64,000 nt of DNA from Duncaniella muris (GTDB lineage Bacteria > Bacteroidota > Bacteroidia > Bacteroidales > Muribaculaceae). The stretch lies in assembly GCF_003024805.1 (NCBI RefSeq), contig NZ_PUEC01000020.1, positions 1 through 64,000 of the forward strand, given 5' to 3'. The notes under the pieces were generated by a model that saw only the letters and a list, made by a program, of their open reading frames with translations, did no database searches and had not been told where the DNA came from. Every line of letters starts with the position of its first letter. Position 1 is the first letter of the stretch. The position numbers and the translations under genes are program-made. Below, piece after piece: positions 7,600-15,334 of this stretch.

Positions 7600-8391
7600 T
7601 TACCAAAGTAGATTGCCTGATTCCGGTGTCCATGAGTCAGAGGGCCGGAAATAGACGTGGGTACGCTCGGCGTGTTTGCGGCGTTCAAGCTGGATTGTCA
7701 TAGTCTTGATGCTATCCTGTTCCTGCTTGTCGCCGACCATCATGGCTTCTTCTCGGAGCATCATGTTACGGATGCCGTCAGCGTCATAGCTGACTCGCTC
7801 GAAGCGGTAGAGCCATTCGACTTTCTGAAGATGGGCGTTCTCCTGATTGAGATTGTAGCACCAGATACCAAGCCCGACGGCAATGCCGAGAATGGCTATG
7901 ACTGCGGCATACGCCCACTTGGGTATTGCCGCCCATACAGCACCGTTGACGATGCTATACATTCGGTCTGCAAGTCTCTTTGCAGATTCATTAAGTCCAT
8001 TTATCTGACTTGTGAACTCATTGCGTACACCGGCATGAAGAGCCTTTGTAACGTTCTTGTCAAGTCCATCCTTGAACAGTTCGGCAAAGGCGGAAGCTAT
8101 GTCTTTTGACATACCAGAGAAATCGAGTGTTTTGCCAACATCGATTTTCTGCTGCTTGAGGGCCGCTTCAACAACGGTTTTTACAGACTCATTGGTGGCG
8201 ACATTACTGGGCAACTCAACCTGAATCTTCTGAGGCGCAGAGGTGTCGGACGTTGCCGATTGCGTCGGAGCTGGAGCTGATGCCAATCGGGTATCAATCC
8301 CCACAAGCATATCCTTATTCTCTTTCGTGATTTTGAGAATATCGTCAATCTTCTCATCTTGTTTCTTGACGATGGAATACATATCTGCCAT
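7600..8391 (-). CDS. Coiled-coil membrane protein of mobilisation operon
   Basis: 263 residues. A long Lys/Glu-rich and Ser/Thr-rich N-terminal part predicted helical (1-145) is followed by one membrane segment at about 170-192 (YAAVIAILGIAVGLGIWCY) and a charged C-terminal tail. No enzyme motif. The start codon shares an A with the relaxase stop (TAATG at 8391), indicating translational coupling. Element A has an equivalent gene of the same architecture directly downstream of its relaxase (35716-36396). A membrane partner of the relaxosome is a reasonable inference; I cannot name a family. Confidence 0.65.
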   Translation of the reverse strand: MADMYSIVKKQDEKIDDILKITKENKDMLVGIDTRLASAPAPTQSATSDTSAPQKIQVELPSNVATNESVKTVVEAALKQQKIDVGKTLDFSGMSKDIASAFAELFKDGLDKNVTKALHAGVRNEFTSQINGLNESAKRLADRMYSIVNGAVWAAIPKWAYAAVIAILGIAVGLGIWCYNLNQENAHLQKVEWLYRFERVSYDADGIRNMMLREEAMMVGDKQEQDSIKTMTIQLERRKHAERTHVYFRPSDSWTPESGNLLW

Positions 8392-9338
8392 TACTGTGAT
8401 ATTCCTTTCTTCTTTTTGGGTTTTCTTTTCATTCTGCGTTCAAACTCCGCTTCATCGGGATTATAGCCAGGCCCGACTTGGAACAGCCCGCCCAGAGCCT
8501 GACATCCAGTTTCGATTACATTCTCGACCACATTCGCAATCGGGGACTCCTTGATCTTTGCGGTGACTGAAATCGGAGTCGGTTGCTGTGGCTGCGCTTC
8601 TCTGATTCCGGCGTTCTTGGCAAAGAATTTGTCAAGACGACCGTATGAGAACGCACGGTCAATCTTCGAGCCGTTGAAGGTAAATTCTCCGTCTGAGAAC
8701 CGTATGCCCTGCGGCTTGCCGGTGTCTCGGTCGTTGTAAAACTGAACGGTTATTCCTGCCGGAGCAAGGCGACGCTTGAACTCGTCCCACGATTTGCAGC
8801 GGTACATCGCCGCCTGAATCCTGGGCTTCATCTCGGCGATTGCATCTTCATACAGCTTCTTTTTCGGCGAAAAAGTAAGCCCATATTTTAGTTTTATGGC
8901 CTTGGTCGCCTTATGGCTCTTGTCGAAATTGTTGCTTTCGTCAATGGCCTTGCCATGAAGATTCACGCGGTTATACACGATATGGAAGTGTGGGCTGTCG
9001 GTTTCGAGGTGGCGCACAACTAAATATTGTGTGTCCTTGATACCCATTCGTTCCATATATTCTTTTGCCAGAAGTACCATGAAATCATCGGTCAGACGTG
9101 GCAAATCAGCCTTGTCGAAACTCACCGAAATGTGTCCGATGGGTTTGCTGATTTTCCTGTTTAGGCTTGTGCCGATGTCGAAACTGTCCACAATTCGTCG
9201 GTAGTCGTTGCCGAGAATCCCGTCGGAATCTATCACTCGCCAAGTGTCGGCGGTGTACTTTTCCTTGTCATGGAACTCTCGCATAACATAGCCTACAATG
9301 TCGGAGGCGAAGCCTTTTGCGAGTATTTTTGCTATCAT
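8391..9338 (-). CDS. mobA: MobP-type relaxase (relaxase/mobilisation nuclease)
   Basis: A 315-residue relaxase that would nick oriT and lead the strand into a recipient cell. Seen: N-terminal MIAKILAKGFASDIVGYVM with the candidate catalytic Tyr, GHISVSF near residue 70, and the metal-binding motif PHFHIVYNRVN near 118, all typical of the Bacteroides relaxase/mobilisation family. The C-terminus is basic (RRMKRKPKKKKG). Starts within mobC by a 4-bp ATGA overlap. No coupling protein or type IV secretion genes are present, so transfer would depend on a helper. The gene symbol is generic. Confidence 0.9.
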   Translation of the reverse strand: MIAKILAKGFASDIVGYVMREFHDKEKYTADTWRVIDSDGILGNDYRRIVDSFDIGTSLNRKISKPIGHISVSFDKADLPRLTDDFMVLLAKEYMERMGIKDTQYLVVRHLETDSPHFHIVYNRVNLHGKAIDESNNFDKSHKATKAIKLKYGLTFSPKKKLYEDAIAEMKPRIQAAMYRCKSWDEFKRRLAPAGITVQFYNDRDTGKPQGIRFSDGEFTFNGSKIDRAFSYGRLDKFFAKNAGIREAQPQQPTPISVTAKIKESPIANVVENVIETGCQALGGLFQVGPGYNPDEAEFERRMKRKPKKKKGISQ

Positions 9339-9721
9339 AATAATGTAGAATTTTGAGTTTTCAACTTACCAAGAATCGCTAAAATCCCATCGAGACAAGC
9401 CTCGGCTTTGCGCTTTGTCGAGGGCCATGCGTTAGCCTGACAAGCCCTGACTTGGTCATTGAGATTCTTTCCTTGATACATTAGTTCGCGTATCGCCTCA
9501 CGCTCGAAGTCGGTGAGACGTTCAACAATCGAGAGTCTGAAAGCACTGATGCGGAGCAACTCGGTAATGCTGATGCCGGCTGCTGATGCCTTTGCTTTCA
9601 CCTCGCGTTCCTCGTCCTCCGTGAAATTCACGGAGACTTTCCGGTCGCGCTTATCACTCGATTCTTTCTTTGGACGCCCACGGAGTTTTACGCCGGGTGC
9701 GTCAGAATTGTACTTCCTCAT
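9335..9721 (-). CDS. mobC: MobC-type relaxosome accessory protein
   Basis: 128 residues. An N-terminal basic stretch (KLRGRPKKES) leads into a ribbon-helix-helix-like segment (KVSVNFTEDEEREVKAKA, then ISITELLRISAFR) and a C-terminal helical region containing YQGKNLNDQVRACQ, the conserved part of MobC proteins, which bind oriT and help the relaxase open it. Overlaps the relaxase by 4 bp. A candidate oriT lies immediately upstream at 9740-9985. Confidence 0.85.
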   Translation of the reverse strand: MRKYNSDAPGVKLRGRPKKESSDKRDRKVSVNFTEDEEREVKAKASAAGISITELLRISAFRLSIVERLTDFEREAIRELMYQGKNLNDQVRACQANAWPSTKRKAEACLDGILAILGKLKTQNSTLL

Positions 9722-9739
9722 GTTGCTTGTTGGGGATGG

Positions 9740-9985
9740 TGACCGCAGGGAACAGAGAGCGTCCCGGCGGGGATGCGAGGGGTTTCGGTGTGGTAATTAT
9801 TTACCTCCCGAAACATACCCTTGCATCCCCAACTAATCCACTGTCGTTTCTTAGTTGTGCGCTGACGATAACCGCTCCCTGCGGTCGGGTTAATACTTAC
9901 GTTATATGGTACTGAATGAGGTACCGAAGTACCAAAGTACCTTAGGTCGAAAGACCGAACTACCTGACGGTCTAAGGGTGAAACG
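9740..9985. other. Putative oriT of element B
   Basis: The 299 bp between mobC and the DUF3408 gene hold no credible gene but dense structure. A block TGACC (9740), GGGAAC (9748), CCCGG (9763), GGATGC (9771) recurs with the same order in front of mobC in element A. A long imperfect hairpin spans 9769-9830 (ggggatgc ... gcatcccc arms). Three 8-bp direct repeats (gtacc at 9921, 9929, 9937) and a small hairpin ggtc-gaaa-gacc (9945-9956) follow. Position beside mobC and relaxase, shared with the other element, points to the transfer origin; the nick site is not identified. Confidence 0.55.
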
Positions 9986-10020
9986 GACATTCGACCTATG
10001 TGATGTCGGGACTAAATTCT

Positions 10021-10482
10021 TCATAGCTTACGCCAGATTTCGATGTCGTTGGCATAGAGATTGAGATGCTCCAAGAGGACGGCGTTGATGTAACTGCCGA
10101 CGGTGGTGTCTCGGTCGCCGAGGATACGGGCGATGCGTTCGAGCTTCTCCCATACGCTGTCCTCGATGTTGACCGGGTGACGCTTCATCAGCTTGGACGG
10201 AGTGAGATAGGTAGCCTTGAAATCAGCGTAATCCGATTTGCGCTGCTGCTTGCCGACGCGCTGTTGTCTCGGCTGCTCGGTAGTGTTGGTTGCCGTCTGC
10301 TCGTTGTCAAACAGATTATCCGTGTTGGCAGCTTTGTCGCTGTTTACTGCATTGGTGGAGTTGATTGAGTTATCTGATTTCATAGAGTTATCAGGATTAA
10401 AGGTTGATACTATTGTTTGGGGTACATCAGTCAACTGAGTTGACTTGGATGCGGTTGTTGACGGAGTTTTCTTCGCTGTCAT
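10021..10482 (-). CDS. DUF3408 domain protein
   Basis: 153 residues. The first 80 are low complexity (Ser, Thr, Asn, Asp), the remainder contains SDYADFKATYLTPSKL and a helical block VNIEDSVWEKLERIARILGDRDTTVGSYINAVLLEHL, the pattern of DUF3408 proteins of Bacteroides conjugative and mobilizable elements, which have a ribbon-helix-helix-like end and are thought to bind DNA. Overlaps the Toprim gene start/stop by 4 bp. The equivalent in element A is at 37921-38331. Confidence 0.75.
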   Translation of the reverse strand: MTAKKTPSTTASKSTQLTDVPQTIVSTFNPDNSMKSDNSINSTNAVNSDKAANTDNLFDNEQTATNTTEQPRQQRVGKQQRKSDYADFKATYLTPSKLMKRHPVNIEDSVWEKLERIARILGDRDTTVGSYINAVLLEHLNLYANDIEIWRKL

Positions 10483-11561
10483 TGTTTTTCGGTTTTTGAG
10501 GGTTTGTGAATAGTGTCAGTATCCGGGTTATACCGTTCAACTGATACGAGAGTAAGTTGTAGTTCATCGATGAGCGTCTGTAAAATCGGGTTACGGCGTA
10601 TCATGGCTTGCAGTATTGCTTGGTTGGGCTCGATTTGCAGCAGATAATCCGCTATGTCAAGTCCTGCTGTTCGCTCGTCATCGGTGGCAACTTCTTCAAG
10701 GAAGTTGAATAGGATTGCTTCGATGCCGAGACTGCGTAACAAACTCAGTTTCTGCCGCCACTGGTCGGTCGCGCCAATGTCGGGATACAGGATAACCTGA
10801 CAGCCACGGAGAACACGAAGTGCGTCGGCATTGATGCATCCGTTTTTACCACCTGTTGCCAGCCACACATATTCCGGCAGGTAATATGCCGCTACAAGAG
10901 CGGTCTTCTCGCTCTCGACAATGGCAACCGGTTTGCCTCGGTTCATCGGCAAGAGGTGTTCGCCGAAAAAGCACTGACGCAGATTGAAGTCGGGCATCTT
11001 TAACAGCGAGTGAACCCATGTCACATGATTGAATGGCTCTTTGATACGCTTGCCGTTTTCGGCATTGTAGAGCATGACCTTTCCTGTGCAGGTGTCTCCA
11101 TTGGCATCGGTCTGCCAGAACACGCATGACCCCGGCCAGTGCTTCGATGTGCCTACTCGGTAATCCTTCATCAGACGGAGCGCGTCCTCGGCTCCAAACT
11201 TGGAGCGGAGGAACAGATAGAGATTGTTCTTCTCATATCCGTGCAGAGTCTGTGAAACAGTCTCTGTCGCAACAAAGGATGTCAGCTTTCGCTGCTCGGT
11301 CGGTTTGGCTCGCCATGCTGACGGAGTTGCGAAATCACAGTGCAAGGGCTTCGCCTGTGGATTACGCTCGAAATATTCCTTCGGCGAAAGATGATAGCCG
11401 CAGCTCAGTTCGTGGTCACACCTGCCGACATCATCAGGAAACGATATTTGTTTCTCAGTGTCAATATACCGGCTAAAACAACGTTTCTTGTGACAGGCGG
11501 GGCAACAGTGACGGCTTCCAACCCCTTTATAGGGCTGGAGAATGAATCTATGATTACTCAT
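10479..11561 (-). CDS. Zinc-finger Toprim protein (primase-like, DUF6371)
   Basis: 360 residues. An N-terminal zinc-binding segment (CCPACHKKRCF at 19-29, then CDHELSCGYH at 48-57) is followed by a Toprim domain with the Glu motif VAIVESEKTA near 212, LATGGKNG near 235 and the Asp motif YPDIGATDQW near 257. This resembles the zinc-finger/Toprim part of primases carried by Bacteroidales mobile elements and probably works with the DUF3987 P-loop protein upstream in element replication or priming after transfer. The element A copy lacks the zinc finger. Confidence 0.75.
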   Translation of the reverse strand: MSNHRFILQPYKGVGSRHCCPACHKKRCFSRYIDTEKQISFPDDVGRCDHELSCGYHLSPKEYFERNPQAKPLHCDFATPSAWRAKPTEQRKLTSFVATETVSQTLHGYEKNNLYLFLRSKFGAEDALRLMKDYRVGTSKHWPGSCVFWQTDANGDTCTGKVMLYNAENGKRIKEPFNHVTWVHSLLKMPDFNLRQCFFGEHLLPMNRGKPVAIVESEKTALVAAYYLPEYVWLATGGKNGCINADALRVLRGCQVILYPDIGATDQWRQKLSLLRSLGIEAILFNFLEEVATDDERTAGLDIADYLLQIEPNQAILQAMIRRNPILQTLIDELQLTLVSVERYNPDTDTIHKPSKTEKQ

Positions 11562-11595
11562 TGTCGAATTATGGGATTAAGATGGTGCAGTTCTT

Positions 11596-11635
11596 GCAGT
11601 TTCCGCAGTTTGCTGATTGAAACTGCGGAAACTGC
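11596..11635. repeat. Perfect 16-bp inverted repeat with GCAGTTT iterons
   Basis: gcagtttccgcagttt and its exact reverse complement are separated by 8 bases in the 89-bp gap between the DUF3987 and Toprim genes. The motif (t/c)gcagtt(t/c) occurs three times at roughly 9-bp spacing on the left arm side and is mirrored on the right. No U-run follows on the minus strand, so it is a poor terminator. A replication-initiation or regulatory site is possible; the gap in element A has collapsed and lacks it. Confidence 0.6.
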
Positions 11636-11650
11636 GGATAATGCACGGTG

Positions 11651-13018
11651 TCAAAGTTTGATGTATTTGCCATGCGAGGACTTCTGGAACAGTTTACCGA
11701 GATTATTTTTCAGAAATTCCATAAATGTGCGTTCTGCCATCCCGTTCTCCATAGCTACGGCGATACCTCCCCCTGTCTCAAATTCTTGGGGCAATGCGGA
11801 GACGATGGCCAACTGCTGGGCAGTGAGCGACAACTCCTTCAGGATTGTCTGTACCTTTACTGCGGATTCCTTGAAATACTCGGCGAGACTGATAGCACGT
11901 TCTACCGATATGAGGTCAATCATATCTTTGCCGGCATCATTGCATGCCCAGCGTGCCATCTGAATTATCAGACAGAATCGTATGGCGTAGATCTGTAGTT
12001 TGCAGTATATACCGACAAGGGTCTCGTTAGGCTCGCAGTCGCAGATGTCCGACAGCTTATGTTGCCACTCGAACAGTCGGCTCATGGCTTCATCAGAGAA
12101 CGGTATGGAGACAGGCATAATATCGTTATTCTGGTCAACTGCGCATTCCAGCTCCATAAGTCGGGAGAGTATGCACTGCCATTCTGCGGCCACATCGAAT
12201 GTCGGTTGCTTCATCGACCACCGGGTAGATTTTTCGTGGCGGAGCAGGACAAACAGAATGCGGTCAATAAAACCGTTGGCGGAGCGTTCCCCTTTGGCAA
12301 GTTCGGAAAGAATGCGTTTCTGCATTGTGCCGATTACCGATATAAACGGACGCTTGATGAAGATAGAGTTGCGCGAGCTTTTGCGGTCGGACATGGTGGG
12401 CTTTGCGCTGAACACCGACAGCCAGAATTGTTCCTCAGAGCCGTTGTTGTAACGGTTGAAGTTCTTGACCCATGCCGACAGTTCATCGGACAGCAGACAC
12501 AGACCACGGCGATTCTGCGAATGAACGAGGCTCAGACCTTCCGGAGTAATATCAGACACAAGAAAACGGCGGCGGACAGGTTCACGGGGACAGACCTCAA
12601 TACCTTTTTCTGCACGTTCCTTCCGGCTCATTTCAAGTTGCTCCAGATATTCCAGATACTGTTTCTCGTAAATCCGGTTCTGTTCGTAGTCGTGTTCCAC
12701 AAACGGACGCATTGCAAAACTCAACGGATGGCTCTTGTTGGCGCCGGGTCTTCCGATGAGAGCCATATATAGAATGGCGCTCTCGTCCCAGCCTTCTTTC
12801 ATCCGCGCGAGATGCGTGTTGCCTATCGCTACCGATACCGCCGCCAGCATTGCCGCCGCCACATAATCGACAGGAAATCCATAGCAGTCGTTCACCTCCC
12901 TGATGATACGTTGTATTTTGGAGGGATAGAGGCTAATGGGAAAACCGCCGCCTGTGATTGCGGTGCAATGGTCAATGGCCTTGTCGAGCACGAGCTGAGG
13001 AGTAATCTTATCGCTCAT
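11651..13018 (-). CDS. DUF3987 P-loop protein (helicase/primase partner)
   Basis: 455 residues of the DUF3987 family, common in Bacteroidales mobile elements and paired with Toprim proteins. A P-loop-like GRPGANKSHP lies near residue 90, followed by a ring-helicase-type core with LSDELSAWVKNFNRYNNGSEEQFWLSVFS near 160-188 and FISVIGTMQKRIL near 225. The C-terminal 60 residues form a winged-helix-like domain. It lies between the excisionase-like gene (3 bp away) and the Toprim gene. An NTPase working at the element's origin is inferred from family and neighbours. Confidence 0.75.
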   Translation of the reverse strand: MSDKITPQLVLDKAIDHCTAITGGGFPISLYPSKIQRIIREVNDCYGFPVDYVAAAMLAAVSVAIGNTHLARMKEGWDESAILYMALIGRPGANKSHPLSFAMRPFVEHDYEQNRIYEKQYLEYLEQLEMSRKERAEKGIEVCPREPVRRRFLVSDITPEGLSLVHSQNRRGLCLLSDELSAWVKNFNRYNNGSEEQFWLSVFSAKPTMSDRKSSRNSIFIKRPFISVIGTMQKRILSELAKGERSANGFIDRILFVLLRHEKSTRWSMKQPTFDVAAEWQCILSRLMELECAVDQNNDIMPVSIPFSDEAMSRLFEWQHKLSDICDCEPNETLVGIYCKLQIYAIRFCLIIQMARWACNDAGKDMIDLISVERAISLAEYFKESAVKVQTILKELSLTAQQLAIVSALPQEFETGGGIAVAMENGMAERTFMEFLKNNLGKLFQKSSHGKYIKL

Positions 13019-13021
13019 AGG

Positions 13022-13405
13022 CTAACGGCTCAAAAAGTTTCGTCCGCCTGGGCGCAGACCTTTGTTCATCTCGGCAACCATTTCATCATACTTCTCCTGC
13101 TGAGATTTGGGCTTGCCGGATGCCATGTATTCGAGAAGCTCGCTCTTAATGAACCTCCACGACTTGCCGCCGGGATTCTTGTATGCCGGTATGATTCCGG
13201 CGCGAGCCTTTTCATAGAGAGTGTTCTTGCACTCTCCGAGTAGTTGACAGGCCTCCTTTGTGGTGATGAAAGGAGAACTGTCTTTTGATGGTGGAGCAAG
13301 CGCGTTGCGCAGCTCCCGTAGCTCATCTTGCAAGGCTGAGACTCGCTCGATGAGATAGACAACCGCTTCGGGCAGTCTGTCGAAAGTCACGGGTGTTGTG
13401 AACAT
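13022..13405 (-). CDS. Excisionase-like HTH protein
   Basis: 127 residues. After an N-terminal helical part (FDRLPEAVVYLIERVSALQDEL) comes a winged-HTH of the excisionase/HTH_17 type: ITTKEACQLLGECKNTLYEKARAGIIPAYKNPGGKSWRF split over residues 50-90. First gene of the DUF3987-Toprim-Mob operon, 3 bp ahead of the DUF3987 gene, so it could act both as recombination directionality factor and as regulator. Its promoter (13471-13478) shares an upstream element with the integrase promoter. Confidence 0.75.
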   Translation of the reverse strand: MFTTPVTFDRLPEAVVYLIERVSALQDELRELRNALAPPSKDSSPFITTKEACQLLGECKNTLYEKARAGIIPAYKNPGGKSWRFIKSELLEYMASGKPKSQQEKYDEMVAEMNKGLRPGGRNFLSR

Positions 13406-13470
13406 GATGCAACCGAAACCTTAGGAAACCGTCATGCCAACGCGGCACGTCCGGGCTAAGATTTCGGTTG

Positions 13471-13583
13471 CAAATGTATAAGGAGAAAAAACAGAGAACA
13501 ATGAGGTCTAATCCCTCTCAAAACGTTCTCCAAAACGTCTCCAAAGCCTCTCCTACTGGAGATATATGATTCTCCAATAGGAG
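13471..13583 (-). promoter_or_regulatory. Promoter and operator region of element B replication/mobilisation operon
   Basis: On the minus strand a -7 box TACATTTG lies at 13478-13471, about 65 bp ahead of the excisionase-like gene. Directly upstream are ggagaa (13482) and gagaacaatgag (13493-13504), then several tctcca/tctccaaa units and a hairpin ctcctactggaga / tctccaataggag (13550-13562, 13571-13583, one mismatch). The same boxes at the same spacing precede the integrase promoter at 16483, so one regulator probably binds both. Confidence 0.6.
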
Positions 13584-13592
13584 ATTGAAGTT

Positions 13593-14846
13593 TTATCCGG
13601 CAATAAGGTCGCCACAGTCAAGACTTCTTGAATCCTTACCACGTTCCATAGAGCGTTGAACGAACGCTGCCCACTCTTCGTCATCCATAGGCTCATCGTT
13701 GTCATTATCCATATCTCTATCCTCATCGTAGTCGTTAAGATCATCGTAATCGTCGCGTTCTTCATCTGCTGGTTCTTGGGCCTCCTCTGATTCGTCAATT
13801 TTCGATTTTTCTTCGGTAGAGATTGGAGGATTGGGTTTATAAGATATGGGAGCAGCCGTTTTAGGGATTGTTTCCTTAACGACCTTTTCAGTGGCAGGCT
13901 CAATATTTGATGCTTCTGTATTTGCGGAAGTGGTTGTATACTCCTCGATATTATAATCCGCTATTGTTAGACCTTTGTCAAAACGTTCCTCAATTTTGAT
14001 TACGCCTTGAAGAGGATTTTGCTTGAGCTTCTTTGGTAGTTGATTATCTGAAAGACCATCAAGGTGGTAATGGAACGTGGTCTTTAGAAAATGGTTAATA
14101 AAATTATTAGGTTTGCCAAATAGTCTTCCCATGTTCCAGCCAAAATGCAATAATGCCCACTTCTCTATCGGTGATGCGACCTCGATTCTTGCAGCCGGTA
14201 TATTAGCCTCGATTTCCTCCGGAGTACGTGAATCCCAGTTTGGAGACGATGCTCTTTGAAACAATCCCAAACGGAAAAACAGCTTTTCCAAATCACAAGG
14301 TTTGACATATGGACCTAGTTTCTCGGCGGTGTATTCGCAGGCAAACCGATATTTGGCGTCTTCCTGCGACTGTACCAGAGATGCGGCTGATTCCTTCATG
14401 TCATTTATGTTGAAGGATACGACTCCGGTCTCATCATGTTTCTTTAATGATGCTTCCGGCGGGATTGCCGTTTCTTGCCGCAATTTAGTTACAACATTAA
14501 GCATCATATCCTCAAAATCACCACGAGATAAGGGCCTTTCTTTGGACTGTGGAGTGGATGAATTGATGTCAATAACCGGTTGCGATACAGGAATCTGCTG
14601 TACAATCTTCGCTTCCTTTTCTTCTGTTTCGCCGATTAGCGGCATATCTTTGCCTGAAAGAAATTCGACGAGCAAAGCATATAGTGCAAGTCCGGCGACA
14701 ATGACAATTAAAAAGAAAACGTTAGCATTGAACTCTGATTCTCCTTTTGATAAAATAGAGTGGCGGATGGTCAGTGCTGAAAAAATATCAACAGCAATCA
14801 CCAGCACAAGCAACCATGGATGATGGCCTTTGAATAGGTCTTTCAT
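13593..14846 (-). CDS. Two-helix membrane protein of element backbone
   Basis: 417 residues. Two membrane segments at about 12-32 and 42-66 (FFLIVIVAGLALYALLVEFL), then a long cytoplasmic part. Residues 300-400 are highly acidic (repeated DDYDD, DEDRDMDNDNDEP). No enzyme motif recognised. Element A has an equivalent at 41668-43113 in the same position between the excisionase-like gene and the integrase, with the same KLRSKHxKxED-type central block (LGLFQRAS, WALLHFGWNMGRLF here). Unknown role; conservation in both backbones argues it is an element function. Confidence 0.6.
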   Translation of the reverse strand: MKDLFKGHHPWLLVLVIAVDIFSALTIRHSILSKGESEFNANVFFLIVIVAGLALYALLVEFLSGKDMPLIGETEEKEAKIVQQIPVSQPVIDINSSTPQSKERPLSRGDFEDMMLNVVTKLRQETAIPPEASLKKHDETGVVSFNINDMKESAASLVQSQEDAKYRFACEYTAEKLGPYVKPCDLEKLFFRLGLFQRASSPNWDSRTPEEIEANIPAARIEVASPIEKWALLHFGWNMGRLFGKPNNFINHFLKTTFHYHLDGLSDNQLPKKLKQNPLQGVIKIEERFDKGLTIADYNIEEYTTTSANTEASNIEPATEKVVKETIPKTAAPISYKPNPPISTEEKSKIDESEEAQEPADEERDDYDDLNDYDEDRDMDNDNDEPMDDEEWAAFVQRSMERGKDSRSLDCGDLIAG

Positions 14847-14960
14847 TCGCGTAATTGTTTAATCGTATAGCCTTAAAAAATGATGAGTTATGCAAACAAG
14901 GTTAAAACACGGGAACACTTTCGATTGTTCATTCTCCGAAAATTGAATCAGCATTGTTGG

Positions 14961-14991
14961 TTGGAGATATGCTTGATTCGTTGTACCTTTG
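14961..14991 (+). promoter_or_regulatory. Bacteroidota-type promoter for the RHH gene at 15009
   Basis: TTGG at 14961-14964 and TACCTTTG at 14984-14991 are separated by 19 bp, the Bacteroidota -33/-7 arrangement. Transcription would begin near 14998, just ahead of ATG 15009, which is why I reject the upstream ATG at 14880. Confidence 0.65.
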
Positions 14992-15008
14992 CACTCAAAA
15001 ATAACATA

Positions 15009-15263
15009 ATGGCGACATCAGCTCAAAAGAAAATAATTACGTTCTCTCTGAGAGTAGATCTCATAGAACGTCTTAAAGATATGGCTAAACAAGAGCATTG
15101 TAGCCTTGACAATTTGGTTGAGAGCATATTGTTTGAAGCTGCTTATAATGAGCCTAATGAGATAACAAAGGCCGCTCTTGAGGAAGCTATTAGTGGAAAA
15201 TTGAGGACTAAACCTCCCATTGATACATCATCTGTAGAGGCTATGTTTAAGTCAATCGATTAG
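15009..15263 (+). CDS. Ribbon-helix-helix (antitoxin-like) small protein
   Basis: 84 residues starting MATSAQKKIITFSLRVDLIERLKDM: a beta strand followed by two helices, as in Arc/CopG-type ribbon-helix-helix proteins. The C-terminal 35 residues (EEAISGKLRTKPPIDTSSVEAMFKSID) look like the disordered toxin-binding tail of an antitoxin, but no toxin gene is adjacent. Convergent with the integrase, in the same cargo slot that holds a large insertion in element A. A solitary antitoxin or a transcriptional regulator. Confidence 0.6.
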   Translation: MATSAQKKIITFSLRVDLIERLKDMAKQEHCSLDNLVESILFEAAYNEPNEITKAALEEAISGKLRTKPPIDTSSVEAMFKSID

Positions 15264-15285
15264 ACACTATAATAGCAATATAATT

Positions 15286-15327
15286 ATAGACCGAGACAAT
15301 GCTGACAAGGCAATCATCCCGGTCTAT
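15286..15327. terminator. Possible terminator between RHH gene and integrase
   Basis: tagaccgaga and tcccggtcta can pair with one mismatch around a 20-base loop, with A/T-rich sequence on both sides. It lies between two convergent genes 71 bp apart. The loop is long, so support is moderate. Confidence 0.4.
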
Positions 15328-15334
15328 CTTATTA

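Noticed and set aside
9718-9990. 90-codon minus-strand ORF in the putative oriT region
   Set aside because: It covers hairpins and direct repeats, has no recognisable protein features, and the region is non-coding in element A.
13550-13583. Rho-independent terminator of the membrane protein gene in element B
   Set aside because: The stem is not followed by a U-run and its arms repeat the tctcc units found in the integrase promoter, so it was treated as an operator.
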